22,742 bases of DNA from Physocladia obscura. Lineage: Eukaryota; Chytridiomycota; Chytridiomycetes; Chytridiales; Chytriomycetaceae. Below are positions 1 to 9,926 of the stretch, piece after piece. The notes below the pieces were generated by a model. It worked only from the letters and a program-made list of their open reading frames with translations. It made no database searches and was not told the origin of the DNA. How positions within the stretch are numbered: position 1 is the first letter of the stretch; every line of letters starts with the position of its first letter. The position numbers were made by a program, and so were the translations under genes. Location: positions 23,054 to 45,795 of the forward strand of contig JADGJH010000013.1 in NCBI GenBank assembly GCA_027596945.1, read 5' to 3'.

Positions 1-95
1 AAAAAAGAGAAACTTAACAATAATAAAACAGATACACATCAACTTCCAATATCTCGCGTGCGCGAACAGCGTTTTTTCATGGCAAACAAAATTTA

Positions 96-374
96 TTGGT
101 GGTAACTGAGCGATTTCACTTTTTCCGTAGATACAAGATTCGTGGTACACGTCATATTGTATTTTACCAGCTTCCACAACGTGCAGACTTTTACACTGAG
201 CTTGTAAACCAGATTGATGGCAGTAACAGTGTTGGTGGTAGCAGCACTGTGGACGTGAGTGTCACTGTTACGTTTAGTATTTATGACAAATTAAGGGGTG
301 AGCGGTGTGTTGGGGCAAAAAGGTGGGCGAGGATGACTGGAGAAGGAGCCAAAGAAACTTATTTATTTACGTAG
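96..374 (+). CDS. Possible 3'-terminal exon of an unidentified plus-strand gene
   Basis: An open frame of 92 codons ends in TAG at 372-374. A plus-strand AATAAA follows 22 nt later (396-401), which is the spacing expected after a last exon. The later part is rich in Ser, Gly, Val and Thr and I recognise no domain. A possible upstream ATG at 79-81 reads only eight codons before a stop, so any real gene here would need splicing. It converges on the SPAG1 gene. It could equally be a chance frame in the region downstream of SPAG1; only the poly(A) signal favours it. Confidence 0.15.
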   Translation: MVVTERFHFFRRYKIRGTRHIVFYQLPQRADFYTELVNQIDGSNSVGGSSTVDVSVTVTFSIYDKLRGERCVGAKRWARMTGEGAKETYLFT

Positions 375-395
375 CAGATAAATAGAAACGCGTAA

Positions 396-410
396 AATAA
401 ACACTTTATT
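396..410. promoter_or_regulatory. Back-to-back poly(A) signals of convergent transcripts
   Basis: AATAAA reads on the plus strand at 396-401 and on the minus strand at 405-410 (TTTATT as printed). The minus-strand copy lies 82 nt beyond the SPAG1 stop codon and is followed by a T/G-rich stretch, so it is the likely SPAG1 cleavage signal. The plus-strand copy would serve a gene ending at 374, if there is one. Confidence 0.5.
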
Positions 411-492
411 GAAAAAATGAAAGTGTTTGATATTTTGCCGGATCGTCAGAAGAAATTGACTTTAAAACTTCAGAAACGACTGGATAGTAACA

Positions 493-3400
493 TTAATTTG
501 TGTTGGATAAAGAAATTGATTCAAATATACCATCCTTTTCCTTGTGGCTAAAGAGTTTCATCAGCAATTTCAAGCGAGGAATATTTTTGATTTTATCCAA
601 AATATCATAAACTTCCTGCGGGTAATCTGTATGCGTATAATTAATTCTCCGAAGAAAAAGAAAGAAAAAAAATACCTGAAACTAAGAAATTCAAAGCGCG
701 AAACAGATCTGGCAATATGCCAGGATTTCCCACATTTGCAAAAATGGTTGGAAATACAGATGGCGGAATACTTTTTACATATTTAGACCAGGCCATCGCA
801 TCTGCCTTCAAACATTTCCAATCTCCTTCAAATTCATAAGATGTCAAAGTATTGCGATAATATTGCTAAAAAATAATTAATTAATGTAATAAATAAAAAG
901 AAAAAAACACACAGTTTTAGTAGTAGCGATTGCACAAACTGGATGCAGCTCATCTTTAAGGACACCGATTAAATCAACATTTTTCTCGGTCAAAACTTCT
1001 GTGTCTTCATTATCACTTGTTTTCTTGGCGTCAAAAGAGTCAAAGTCTGCATATGCTGTATTTGCCACAGCCACCCTGTTATCCTCAAGTTCATTAGCAT
1101 CTTCATCCGAATCAGATTCAACTTCAATAATCTTCAGCTCCCCATTTGCACCAAAAATCTTGCCACTAGAACATCTATCTCTCTCATTATCTTGTCTGCA
1201 ATTTTTGCGCAGAACTTCGGCTTCAACACACAAGAATGTATTGTCAGAATCAGTGGCAGCGGTTTCATTTTCACTACGGTTTTCATTCATCCCTGTTTTC
1301 GTTGCTTCTGCAGCTACTGCAACTGCTTCCTGAATTGTTTTCACTCTCATTGCATTATCTCCTTCAGCCTCCTGGAATTTTGCAAAAGTTTCATGGCGTA
1401 TGGAAATTGCTTCTACATTGTCAGGTGAAATTTTTAGCGCTTCATCAATATCTGCGATTGCAGCAACATAATTTCCACGTTTGCTGCGAGAAATAGCACG
1501 GCGGAGGTATGATTTTAATATGGTTTTCATGCTATTAGTGGTCACTGTTTTATTGTTGTTGGATGAGTCGCCGCAGCTAAGACGAGTTTGAAGTTCGATT
1601 GCGGCTACAAATCAGTGATACGTATATATGTATATATATTTAAAATTTTGTTAAAATATCCGAAGAAAAATATATTGAACCTGTTGCATCATCTTCAGCT
1701 TTAGAAAAATTAGACAATTTGATGTTTACAAGTGCACGATTGTTGTACACAGAAGCTTGTGGACAAATTTGTAGACTGCGTGTATAATATTGTTTCTTTT
1801 GATATTTTTCGCAATCGAAATGGAATTGAAAAAGGAAAATCGTATAAAACGCAATCGAATGTTTATTTTTTCGGTTAGACAATACTATAAAAAATTGTTT
1901 TTGGTTTTTGCTACATATATGCGGAAAAAAAGAAATTTGAAACGCGAGAGATATTAAGAAAAAAGATGAAAAGGCGTCACTACGCGGAAAGAATCATTGG
2001 AAAACTCACGGCATCATTATATTCCTTGATTTTATATGCCTCATTTCCCTTATTTTTTTCGATGTCAGCAAGGCTTGTAGCAACAATATCATCTTCAAAA
2101 ACAAGTTGATCCGTATCAAACATTTGCACCGCAGAGTTTTCGTTTGACGAGTTTATCCGGGTTGCACTAGTGCCAGTTAATCTTTCTGATTGCTTGTTGT
2201 CAATGTTTTCAAGTTCACGATCGACATCAAACTTATCCCAAGAACGGTAATCATAGCTTTTAATGCGCTGCTGTTTTCTCCCAGGAATTTGCACAGGATT
2301 GCTTGTCGCATTAGATGATCCAATGAACGTAGTTTCAGTGGAATTGACAAACGCGGAAGTCGAAATTTCTTCCAGAAGATCTTCACCTTGATCCACTCCC
2401 TGAACGTTTATACTGCCAGACTTTTTCGGAACAGAAGAAGGCATCGCAGCCGGCGATGTGCCGACAACTGTTACAGCTTGCGGCAAAACACCGTTATAAT
2501 TCCGCAACGAAGCCTTCTTTTTCCCGCCAACACTCTTTTTCTTATCAGCAGCGCCTTGTGCCAAATGCATCTCAACTTGCTTCTGTCTGCGTTCCTGTTT
2601 ACGCTTTATTTTTTCCGCCTCTTTTCTTGCAGCCTCAACTTCGTCCAGAAACCGGACATGTTTTTTTTTATCGGCGGCGATATCCTCATCGTCAGAGTGG
2701 ATGGTTGAGATTTTCAGAATAGAACGGGGCGGAGACGTGCTGCAAGCAAGCGATGAAAGCGAAGATGAGGCAGACAACAAAACCGAAGAAGCCGTCTGGG
2801 CTGTATGTTGATCTTGCTCGTGATCGCTTCCGGATGAGTAGTCATTACTGCTGTCGTTGTCCAGCTTCTGTTGATGGTTTTGCTGCTGCGTTTGCTGCTT
2901 TTGCTCAGCCGTTGATCCGCGAATACTCACTGCGTTGTCTCGCTCGATCAGTTTGGCGCTAGAATTTGCCCGCAACGCAGCATCAGCTGGTTTGATGTTG
3001 TTGAGCCACGCGGTCAGCTCAGTACATGCGGATTCAAAATCAGTCATTGGGATGCGATTACGATAATCTTGTTTTGAGATTTTGGATGAACTGTTTATAA
3101 TTATGACGTCAGAATGATTTGTGGGAGGCACAATTATCTTTAATTGGTGGGTGGCGTAGAAAAAGATGGCACGGCTCAAAAATCAAATTCAAAAAGGAAG
3201 GAAATGGAAAATTATGATTCACTTTCGCATCAATCATCGCTAATCATGTATTGGACTCCATCATCATAAAGCTATGGGTTCGCTGAGAAAATAAAAAAGG
3301 ATATAATATGAAGAATAATCACCTGAATACATATGCAGGATTCAATTCAAGAATTCGTTTCTCAAACGCTGCTTCAAGATCTGGATAAAACCCTTCGCGC

Positions 3401-3646
3401 CCGGATCTGTTATTTAACATACGCTGTGTGAACAGACTGTTCATATTTTATATATAAATTAAATTTTTTGCACCTGAGCACGTCCAACAATCCTGCAAGT
3501 TCGGTGACAGATGTTGCTTTAGGCAGATACGCGTAGTCTAGTTGGGTAATGTCATATTCACATTCAACTGGCTCAATTTCTTCTTCTGCGTTTTGACCAG
3601 AGAGATTCTGTGCCAAGCACCGAATTTCTTGCTTTGAACAATTCAT
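493..3646 (-). CDS. SPAG1: SPAG1 (dynein arm assembly factor / R2TP-like co-chaperone), seven exons, 822 aa
   Basis: SPAG1 proteins act in the cytoplasm with HSP70/HSP90 and RUVBL1/2 to pre-assemble axonemal dynein arms. Exons, 5' to 3' on the minus strand, are 3646-3474, 3406-3323, 3090-2010, 1795-1681, 1604-913, 865-676 and 626-493. Introns are 67, 232, 214, 76, 47 and 49 nt. They sum to 2,469 nt, all phases agree, and the stop is TAA. Residues 1-85 match the SPAG1 N-terminal helical domain (motif REGFYPDLEAAFEKR). A low-complexity Q/S/D-rich and basic region follows. The family signature YDYRSWDKFDVD is near residue 365-376. A single three-repeat TPR domain spans about 430-550, with YNNRAL in repeat 2. 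An acidic linker leads to the RPAP3/SPAG1 C-terminal domain (about 720-815, starting TSYEFEGDW). Vertebrate SPAG1 is longer, with three TPR blocks. The start is the first ATG after the lipin stop. RPAP3 is the alternative, but the N-terminal domain favours SPAG1. Confidence 0.93.
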
Positions 3647-3673
3647 AATTATTTTTTTGCTACTTATTATTTT
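3647..3673 (-). promoter_or_regulatory. 27-nt lipin-SPAG1 spacer with candidate trans-splice acceptor
   Basis: Only 27 nt separate the lipin TGA (3674-3676) from the SPAG1 ATG (3644-3646). On the minus strand the spacer is A/T-rich and contains AG dinucleotides at 3664-3663 and 3661-3660. The second lies 13 nt before the ATG and could accept a spliced leader. There is no AATAAA and no room for a promoter. Operon processing is inferred from the spacing; no spliced-leader gene is visible in this window. Confidence 0.5.
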
Positions 3674-6600
3674 TCAATATTTGAAGTTTTTAAGATCCGT
3701 CATTCGCGCCCGAACGGTTTCATCATCCTCACCGGCTTTCAGAATCTCTTCATCTTCTTCACCAACTTCTTCCTCGCCTTCATCACCCTCCTCTTCTTCA
3801 TACTCCTCGTATTCGCTTTCATCAGCTGATTCAATACCGACTTCAGCTGCACCACTCTCATTCACAGTAATTTCCCCAATTTTACTCGCCTTTTGCACAA
3901 AAACTACTGACTCCCCTGTTCCTGCTACACTGACACGATCGGAATTCGCTACAGTATCTGGGTCGATAACCACAACAACAGCTCCATTATCGACGGCATC
4001 TCCTCCCATCAAAACTTCTTGTTCCATTGTTTCCAGGCCACCCAAAGTATCTGCAACTTGAACTCCACTTTCAATTTTAGCCTCTGCGGTCATGTCAATT
4101 ACAGCCTCTGGAAGATACTTTTTCCAAACAGCCCATTCATCCTCTTGTATCTTGTCTTGCAATCGTTCATTGACAAAATTATCTTCAAAGTGTTCCTTCT
4201 CAAATACTTCTGTCGATTGATTGTTGGCAACTGTTGATGATAATAGAAGCAACCCTGGTGGTTTTGGAAAAATCCCATCCACAATTTCGTTCAATTTGGC
4301 GTAACTAGATTTATAATTTGACGTAAATTCAAGCTTGATTTCACCAGATGGATCGATTGTAAATATGCGAGACAGTGGAATGTCAACAGCACGGTAGGAT
4401 TGGACATCAGTGATGCGGTTGCCGAATCCAGCCACAAACGGATGTGCTGATGGCCCAAATAGCCGCTTAATATCCCGAAGGCAAGATATTTTGAATTCTT
4501 CAGGGCGTCGTTGAATTACTTCCCTATTGTTTTTGCTATGTTATATTTGGAAGACAAAAAAAAAACAGACTTGCCGATGAAAAGCGGCGAATAGTCTGTC
4601 TGGGCTCATAACAATGGGACCTTCTGGAAGCTGAAATTTTCCTTGCTCAACTTTCTTAAGATAATCTCTCGTGTAATTTGCCTGTCCAATTGCTCTTGAA
4701 GTCAAATACAGAATTTGATAGCCATTATTGTGAATATTTGTGTATAATGATGCCACTCCAGAATGCGTCCAGTCTTGTCCAACCATTGTGAATACATGCC
4801 CAAGAACATCAGATCTTTGAAAAAATATTTAAAAAACCCAAAACTGAACACAAAGAAAAACTAACTTTGTAATTGTTCCATCCACATCACTTATAACAAC
4901 TTTCGTATCGTGTTCCCATAAAAATATCTTTGACGTGCAGGTTGCAGTTCCTTGAAGCCTACTGGTTACTGTAAATGAAATAGTATTCACACCCGGATTC
5001 AAGTTAAGGCCCTTCAGTTGATCGCTGGTCATTCGTAGACTTTTTATGTACCGTTTACTTCTTTCATCGTCAATGCTTTGAGTGTCTGCCGCAGCATTAG
5101 CAATAATTTCACTTGCCGCAACTACAGGCGAGGACGGAATTATCGCATCGTCGTTCACGTCTTTTACTGCAAGAATTGCCGAAGTAGGAACAGGGGATAA
5201 AATTTTTGGCACTGATAGTTCTTGTTGTTGTTGTTGTTGTCCTGTTTGAGATGGTGCCGGAGAGCGGCTCCACCAACTTCTCAAATTTGAGAAACTACTT
5301 GTTTGAGGTTTTTGTGGGAGCGTCTTTACAACAGGTAGGGGAGCGGCAGCTCCAGCAATTAATGCCTTATCGTTTAATACACTCGTATCAATTAGTTTCC
5401 GAATCGCTTCTTCTGGAAGAAGCCGGCCAAATGCAGCGGCGCTGACAAGTACCGGTGCGACTACAGTCCAATCATAATACGCACCGTTTATTCGGACAAC
5501 GAGAGCGGCTGTGTCTGTGAGAATAGCGGCGGCGTTTGTAGAGAATGATTCGAAAGTGACAAGATGGCGGTTAAATATAGTGTCTGCTGTTGCGTGTGTG
5601 GCTGAAGCAGGAACGGCTGTGGCGGTTTGTGGAGACTGATAGAGGGTGGCAGCAATTGCAACTTTCCCACAAAGAGATAATTCAATTGGTGGAAGTACAG
5701 TGCCGTCTGAATTGAGAATTTTGACAAACGTTTGATCCGCACCGACGAAATTGAGAATTGGAGCAATCTATATAAATTATTGAAAAATTAACGACTTCTA
5801 AAATGTTTAAAACAAAAAAAAAAAAAAAAACACAAACTGATCCAATTTGCTCTCTCACAGGTGATGGACTTCTGGCTCTTATTGATGGAGGCCTGTCTGG
5901 TGAAGTCATTGGCTCACGATCCAAGCTATTTAAATAGGTTCCTACTTTTTCATCAACTGTAACACTCGATTCGTCAACACTTTCTCTAATTCGGCTATTT
6001 CCATGAGACGAGTCTCCAGACAATAACGCGGCTGTTAAAAAGCTGCTTCCGATCGGGGGTTTTCCAATCTTGGGGAGAGGAACCTTTTGAGTCAAGCTAA
6101 AAAGAGAATTGTCTCGTTGCTCAATTATTTCTCCATTATTAACCTCCTTTGCTTCGGCATTAGTAGACAACCCAACAATAGTCCCAGCAACTGCAACGCT
6201 TGTACCCAAAATGCTGGCGTCGGCATCGGCATCAGTGTCAATGTCCACATTCTGCTCTTCTTTTTTCGTTGGAAGACCACCCCATTTCCATTGCCAACCA
6301 GGACTTCCAACAGGGAGTAAACTTTGTGGTTGATTCGATTCCGCGCTGTCAAATATTGCTCCTGGTACAGTGGAGTTTGATCTGAAATAAATTGTTAAAA
6401 AAAGCCACGACAAAAAAAAACCCATACATATCCAATTTATGAACGCCTTCAACGAGAGGTTTGCCATTCAAAAGTAATGAGTGATTGTTACTACTATTTT
6501 CGTCCTCATTCAAACTACTTCGCCTATTTACAGCCATTTGGTTTGGGATAACGTCGAGATTATTTTGGATATGTGATTGTAACAATTGAGGTTGTGGCGG

Positions 6601-7369
6601 AAGCCCAACTGGTCCCGTCAAAGAGTTTTTGTCACCATTATCGATTACAATATTTTCCAAATCATTTAAAGCTTCGGAGGGAACGCGAGCATCATGCCCG
6701 AGATCAAAGGAATCTGAAGCCTGTTTTGTTTCAGTAATGGCGCGAAAATGACATACGAAAACAAAAAATGCATGAAAGATAAGGATGGTGAATGAAATAA
6801 AACGCACTAGCCTCCAAAAAAGCAGAAGACGCGCGGATGATTGGGCTAGTAGCGTATTCGGACGGAGCTGGGTCATCTTTATCCATTTCAACAACAAAGA
6901 ATGCTTCTCCGGCTTCGCCAACCTTCATGGGAATGTCGAAAGGGGTACCGTTAACACTGAGCACGACCTGTCGTTGGATTTTTTTGTGATGAGAGGGGAA
7001 ATATGATATATCGTGTTATGTTGAGTTTTTTGAAAACAAGATGACAAGATGCGTTGTTCACCTTCTTCTCAGTTGGGCGAAGTAACACTAATTTGCCGAA
7101 ACGCACATGGAACGGAGAGCAACTTAGATTGCCATCTGCATCGCGTACAACAACTATATCGATTGCTCCCGAGAGCGTTGCCGGATTGATATCATTGTAG
7201 AACGAGGTAACGGCCTGATGTGTATTTTCGTTAGTTACTTCTGTACGGCATCCATTCATTCATCTATCTATCCGTCTATCTATTCATTCATTTATCCACT
7301 CCTGCGTACTTCTTTTCCCGATTATTTTTGTTCTTCTACTAGTGTGAATTTCCTGCTTACCTTCCACAT
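3674..7369 (-). CDS. LPIN: Lipin, Mg2+-dependent phosphatidate phosphatase, about 1,047 aa
   Basis: Lipins dephosphorylate phosphatidate to diacylglycerol at the ER/nuclear membrane for lipid synthesis and can act as transcriptional co-regulators. Exons on the minus strand are probably 7369-7361 (encoding MWK), then 7214-7062, 6967-6808, 6713-6428, 6381-5838, 5767-4866, 4814-4575 and 4523-3674. All phases agree and the stop is TGA. The N-LIP domain is in the first about 100 residues ([29 protein letters not shown]). A long variable middle follows. The middle conserved block is at about 385-500 ([15 protein letters not shown]). C-LIP carries the catalytic DVDGT at about 678-682 and GFGNR at about 797-801, both intact, so it should be active. 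The LxxIL co-activator motif of vertebrate lipins reads LGHVF here. After the usual family end (WAVWKKYLP) there is an extra acidic tail of about 140 residues. The intron at 4524-4574 is GC-AG. The first exon is uncertain: a continuous frame from an ATG at 7259 is the alternative. It lies 27 nt upstream of SPAG1, probably in one operon. Confidence 0.94.
4524..4574 (-). other. GC-AG intron in lipin
   Basis: The frame of conserved C-LIP sequence is kept only if the donor is GC (minus strand GCAAGT, from 4574) and the acceptor is the TAG ending at 4524. The GT two codons further on would shift the downstream exon out of frame. GCAAGT is the usual consensus for GC donors. The intron is 51 nt long. 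Confidence 0.8.
7253..7296. repeat. Imperfect CATT/CTAT tetranucleotide microsatellite
   Basis: Runs of CATT and CTAT units with a few interruptions lie directly upstream (on the minus strand) of the first well supported lipin exon. They overlap the alternative start codon at 7259-7257, so that start would sit inside repeat sequence. Confidence 0.8.
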
Positions 7370-7939
7370 TGCCTTTTTCGACGACAAAACAGATCAGATT
7401 TGTCATCACAATCTCAAAGCAAATTCGATCAAATAATCTATTTTTTTGCCTTTCTTTGTTTTAAATTTGTTGATTGAATGTTCAGCTATATTCAACTCAG
7501 ATGAGTTCTGAAGTAACTGCTAATCCTTTTAATTTGAATTATAGCATTGGATGCGATCAAAATATTTCAAATTTGTCACTGTCTTTTTTGTCTTTTTTTT
7601 TTTAACTCTTTTCCTGTGATGTTTTGATTTTATTTATATTGCATTTATTGTAATATGCATTCAATAAATGAGGAGTTTGATCGTAATCCTGGCTTAACCA
7701 AGTGGGAAATGGCAGTAACCTTGAGTTTTTTTGTTTTTCTTTTTTTCCTCTCCTTTCTTTGTTCATTTTCATTCCAATCAACACCACCATCCTCATTGTC
7801 ATTTTCATCAGAAAATCAGCAGATGCATAATAATGTATAGTAATGAATTTATCTTATTATAAAACCCCCCTACTGTACAGCCTGCACACACTTTTCTGTG
7901 GTAATTCTCTAATAAAAATTTGAATTTGGATAGTACAGT
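7370..7939. other. Non-coding T-rich stretch upstream of lipin
   Basis: No frame here has recognisable content. It probably holds the lipin promoter or 5' leader, and then the transition into inserted DNA. I searched the minus strand for a lipin first exon encoding the expected amphipathic helix and found none better than the MWK exon at 7361-7369. A seven-base inverted repeat (ACTGTAC at 7872 and GTACAGT at 7933) is too short to call. Confidence 0.5.
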
Positions 7940-8027
7940 CAAGGGTGCATTGAGGCTTATATATTAGATCCCCAAGATGGTAAATTACAGGCAAGGGCGC
8001 TTTGAAGCTTATATATTGGATACCCAA
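7940..8027. repeat. Tandem pair of 36-bp repeats, 52-bp period
   Basis: The copies at 7940-7975 and 7992-8027 match at 31 of 36 positions and both contain GCTTATATATT. They open the repeat-rich strip between the lipin upstream region and the element genes. They could be terminal or subterminal repeats of the inserted element. Confidence 0.7.
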
Positions 8028-8039
8028 TCTGTGGCAAGT

Positions 8040-8262
8040 GACAAATCAACTCAACTTTGAATAAGTGTTTTATTTACACTCAATTATAGTGATGGGTATT
8101 GTGATTTATTTTAGTGTGAGTGTTTGCTCAAAATGATGCGTTTATTTTGAGACAAATCAACTCAACTTTGAATAGGGTGTCTTATTCTCACTGAGAGTTA
8201 GCAATAAGTAGTGCAATTTATTTGAGTGAGAAGAGTCACTGAAAACGTTGTGTTTGTTTGAA
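8040..8262. repeat. Tandem duplication, about 111-bp period
   Basis: A 24-bp segment is identical at 8040-8063 and 8151-8174 (starting GACAAATCAACTCAACTTTG). The roughly 87 bases after each copy also align, with many differences. I see no inverted copy elsewhere in the window, so a terminal inverted repeat is not supported. A boundary or subterminal repeat is possible. Confidence 0.7.
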
Positions 8263-8398
8263 TGAAATGTGTATTGTGTGGTCAAAGAAAAAGTCCACTC
8301 AGCCTGATTTTTTGTCCTAGAAATAGACACATTACATATTTTAATTTCCAATTAAACAATATTTACTTAAAATTATTTTCTTTTATAATAATAAAACT

Positions 8399-9031
8399 AT
8401 GACAGTTACAATTCCATCCATAACTGTACAAAACAGATTCTTAAAGACCCTTCCTATTGGAACAATCTATAAGGACCCACGTAATGGACATCACTATGAA
8501 GTACAAGAACGTAAAATTAATACTACTTTATTGAAAGTAGGTGTACCATATTTTGGTTCAAACGAGCCTGTTGTTATTGAAGTGCCTGACAAATGGATGA
8601 AAATGGTCAATCCAACAAGAGCCAACATTAATCAATCAATGAAGGAACAAATTGTTGAATTAGAAGAGACTGTCAAACAATTACAGTCAGAGTTGAATGA
8701 AAGTAAAGACCCTGATTTTGAGAAGCTGTCAGTGATTGAAATAAAACATTCATTACGGGATAAAATAAAACAATTAATGAATGGGAATGAATACTTTGAG
8801 ACTGATTCAGAGTTGTTTTTGGTGGACAACAGTTTGGTTTATTATCTAAGAAAGAAGAGCAGCAGTGACAATAATAAGAGAATTCAGCAAATCAAACACA
8901 ATTTAATGAAGGGTGACACAAACCTCCGTAAATAACTCCATGACAACCAGCCAGCCATCCAAAAGAGAATATACCATCACTTGAAGAAGGAACTCAATGA
9001 TGAAAAGATTGTTGAAATAAAGAGACGTTAA
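8399..9031 (+). pseudogene. Unknown element gene, 210 codons with one in-frame stop
   Basis: An ATG opens a frame of 178 codons ending in TAA at 8933-8935. The same frame continues for a further 31 lysine- and glutamate-rich codons of similar character to a TAA at 9029-9031, so the first stop is probably a nonsense mutation. The N-terminal 70 residues look like a small beta-rich domain with short Pro/Gly turns. Residues about 75-105 form a heptad-like coiled coil (EQIVELEETVKQLQSELNE). The rest is basic and helical. I do not recognise the family. It is the only gene of the element on the plus strand and converges on the RING gene, about 95 nt apart. TATA-like A/T sequence precedes the ATG. 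A real 178-residue protein remains possible. Confidence 0.55.
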
Positions 9032-9126
9032 TCATTGTCAGAGTCTGAAAATGCTGGAATCAGTGCTCTATCCTGAGTGAACATGTGGCCCAGAAAATCT
9101 TGAATGCTTTTGTTTCCTTGACTGTT

Positions 9127-9819
9127 TTATCTTGTGTTTATGTATACAGCTTCACAGGTTTCCAATTCCATAAATACCGGCTCTGACAGATTAGATGAAC
9201 AGTTCATGTGCACCAATGTCTTGGATATTGTTCCATTCAAAAGATTTCTTATCATTGTAATGGTGATCGTAGTTGGGAGTTTAGTCAGTGACAATGGACA
9301 AATGACCCACTTACCACATTCATTCTTGTAAACCAGCACAACTGCCTTGTGTGTTGCAAGTACTCCATCTGTAGGTTCATCAATCAAATCCAGCTTGAAA
9401 CCTTGTTTCTCTGCATCCCATCCACTCAATTCTATCTGCAACATATTTATTTCAATAATTTGAGTCTTGCATCTTGTTTCAAAGTGACTCTGCATAGTCT
9501 TTCTGGAAATCACTTTTCTTTGACACATGAAGCATTTGTGTTTCTTGTAGTCGCAGTCTTGAATGTGTTCATCAAGGTTCCATTTGAGTACTTTACAGTT
9601 TTCATTGGTGCATGATTCCAAAAAGGGTGTCAGTGTAACTTGCAACTGTTTATTATGAAATAATGATTCAGTCTTACATTGAGGGCACTTTTGACCCAAT
9701 TGATGGCAGCATTTGATACAAATAAAGTGTGGATTTGACCCATTTGCACACTGAATAATTGGGAAATTGATGTTTTCAAGGCAGACACAACATGTTAAAT
9801 CTGATTGTTTTAAATTCAC
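9127..9819 (-). CDS. SIAH/TRAF-like RING zinc-finger protein, 230 aa (probable E3 ubiquitin ligase)
   Basis: SIAH-type proteins are E3 ubiquitin ligases: a RING domain recruits the E2 and a C-terminal region binds substrate. Residues about 10-50 form a RING with paired cysteines (CCVC, then CxxC with a nearby His, then CPQC). Residues about 70-120 hold two TRAF/SIAH-type fingers in C-C-H-C order (CTNENC with HIQDC, then CFMC with HFETRC). About 110 further residues sit where the SIAH substrate-binding domain would be, but are too divergent for me to assign. The frame has no internal stop, unlike its neighbours. However, the nominal start is GTG and no ATG precedes the RING in frame (an in-frame TAA lies about 30 nt upstream). 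Either a 5' exon is missing from this model (an AG acceptor lies near 9843) or the start has been lost. It is on the same strand as the polymerase track, about 100 nt downstream of it. Confidence 0.75.
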   Translation of the reverse strand: MNLKQSDLTCCVCLENINFPIIQCANGSNPHFICIKCCHQLGQKCPQCKTESLFHNKQLQVTLTPFLESCTNENCKVLKWNLDEHIQDCDYKKHKCFMCQRKVISRKTMQSHFETRCKTQIIEINMLQIELSGWDAEKQGFKLDLIDEPTDGVLATHKAVVLVYKNECGKWVICPLSLTKLPTTITITMIRNLLNGTISKTLVHMNCSSNLSEPVFMELETCEAVYINTR

Positions 9820-9926
9820 AGAGTAGTTTACTATTGATTCTATTTTTTAATATTAGCAAAAGATTATAAATATTTGAAAAAGTCTTCGAAAATGGAATTT
9901 TTGGACCAATCAAAAGTTGCCATTTT

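Noticed and set aside
1001..1333. Long Ser-rich plus-strand frames inside SPAG1 and lipin (also 2388-2722, 3657-4061, 6087-6385)
   Set aside because: They are antisense shadows of acidic and Ser/Glu-rich host exons that are supported by conserved motifs and splice phases.
3047..3179. Internal ATGs (3179 or 3047) as the start of a separate RPAP3-like gene
   Set aside because: Two upstream exons (3646-3474 and 3406-3323) match the SPAG1 N-terminal domain and splice in phase to 3090, so these are not gene starts.
7861..7939. C-run (CCCCCCTA) and short inverted ACTGTAC as telomere-like or terminal inverted repeats
   Set aside because: There is only one C-rich unit and the inverted match is seven bases. 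No partner was found at another element end.
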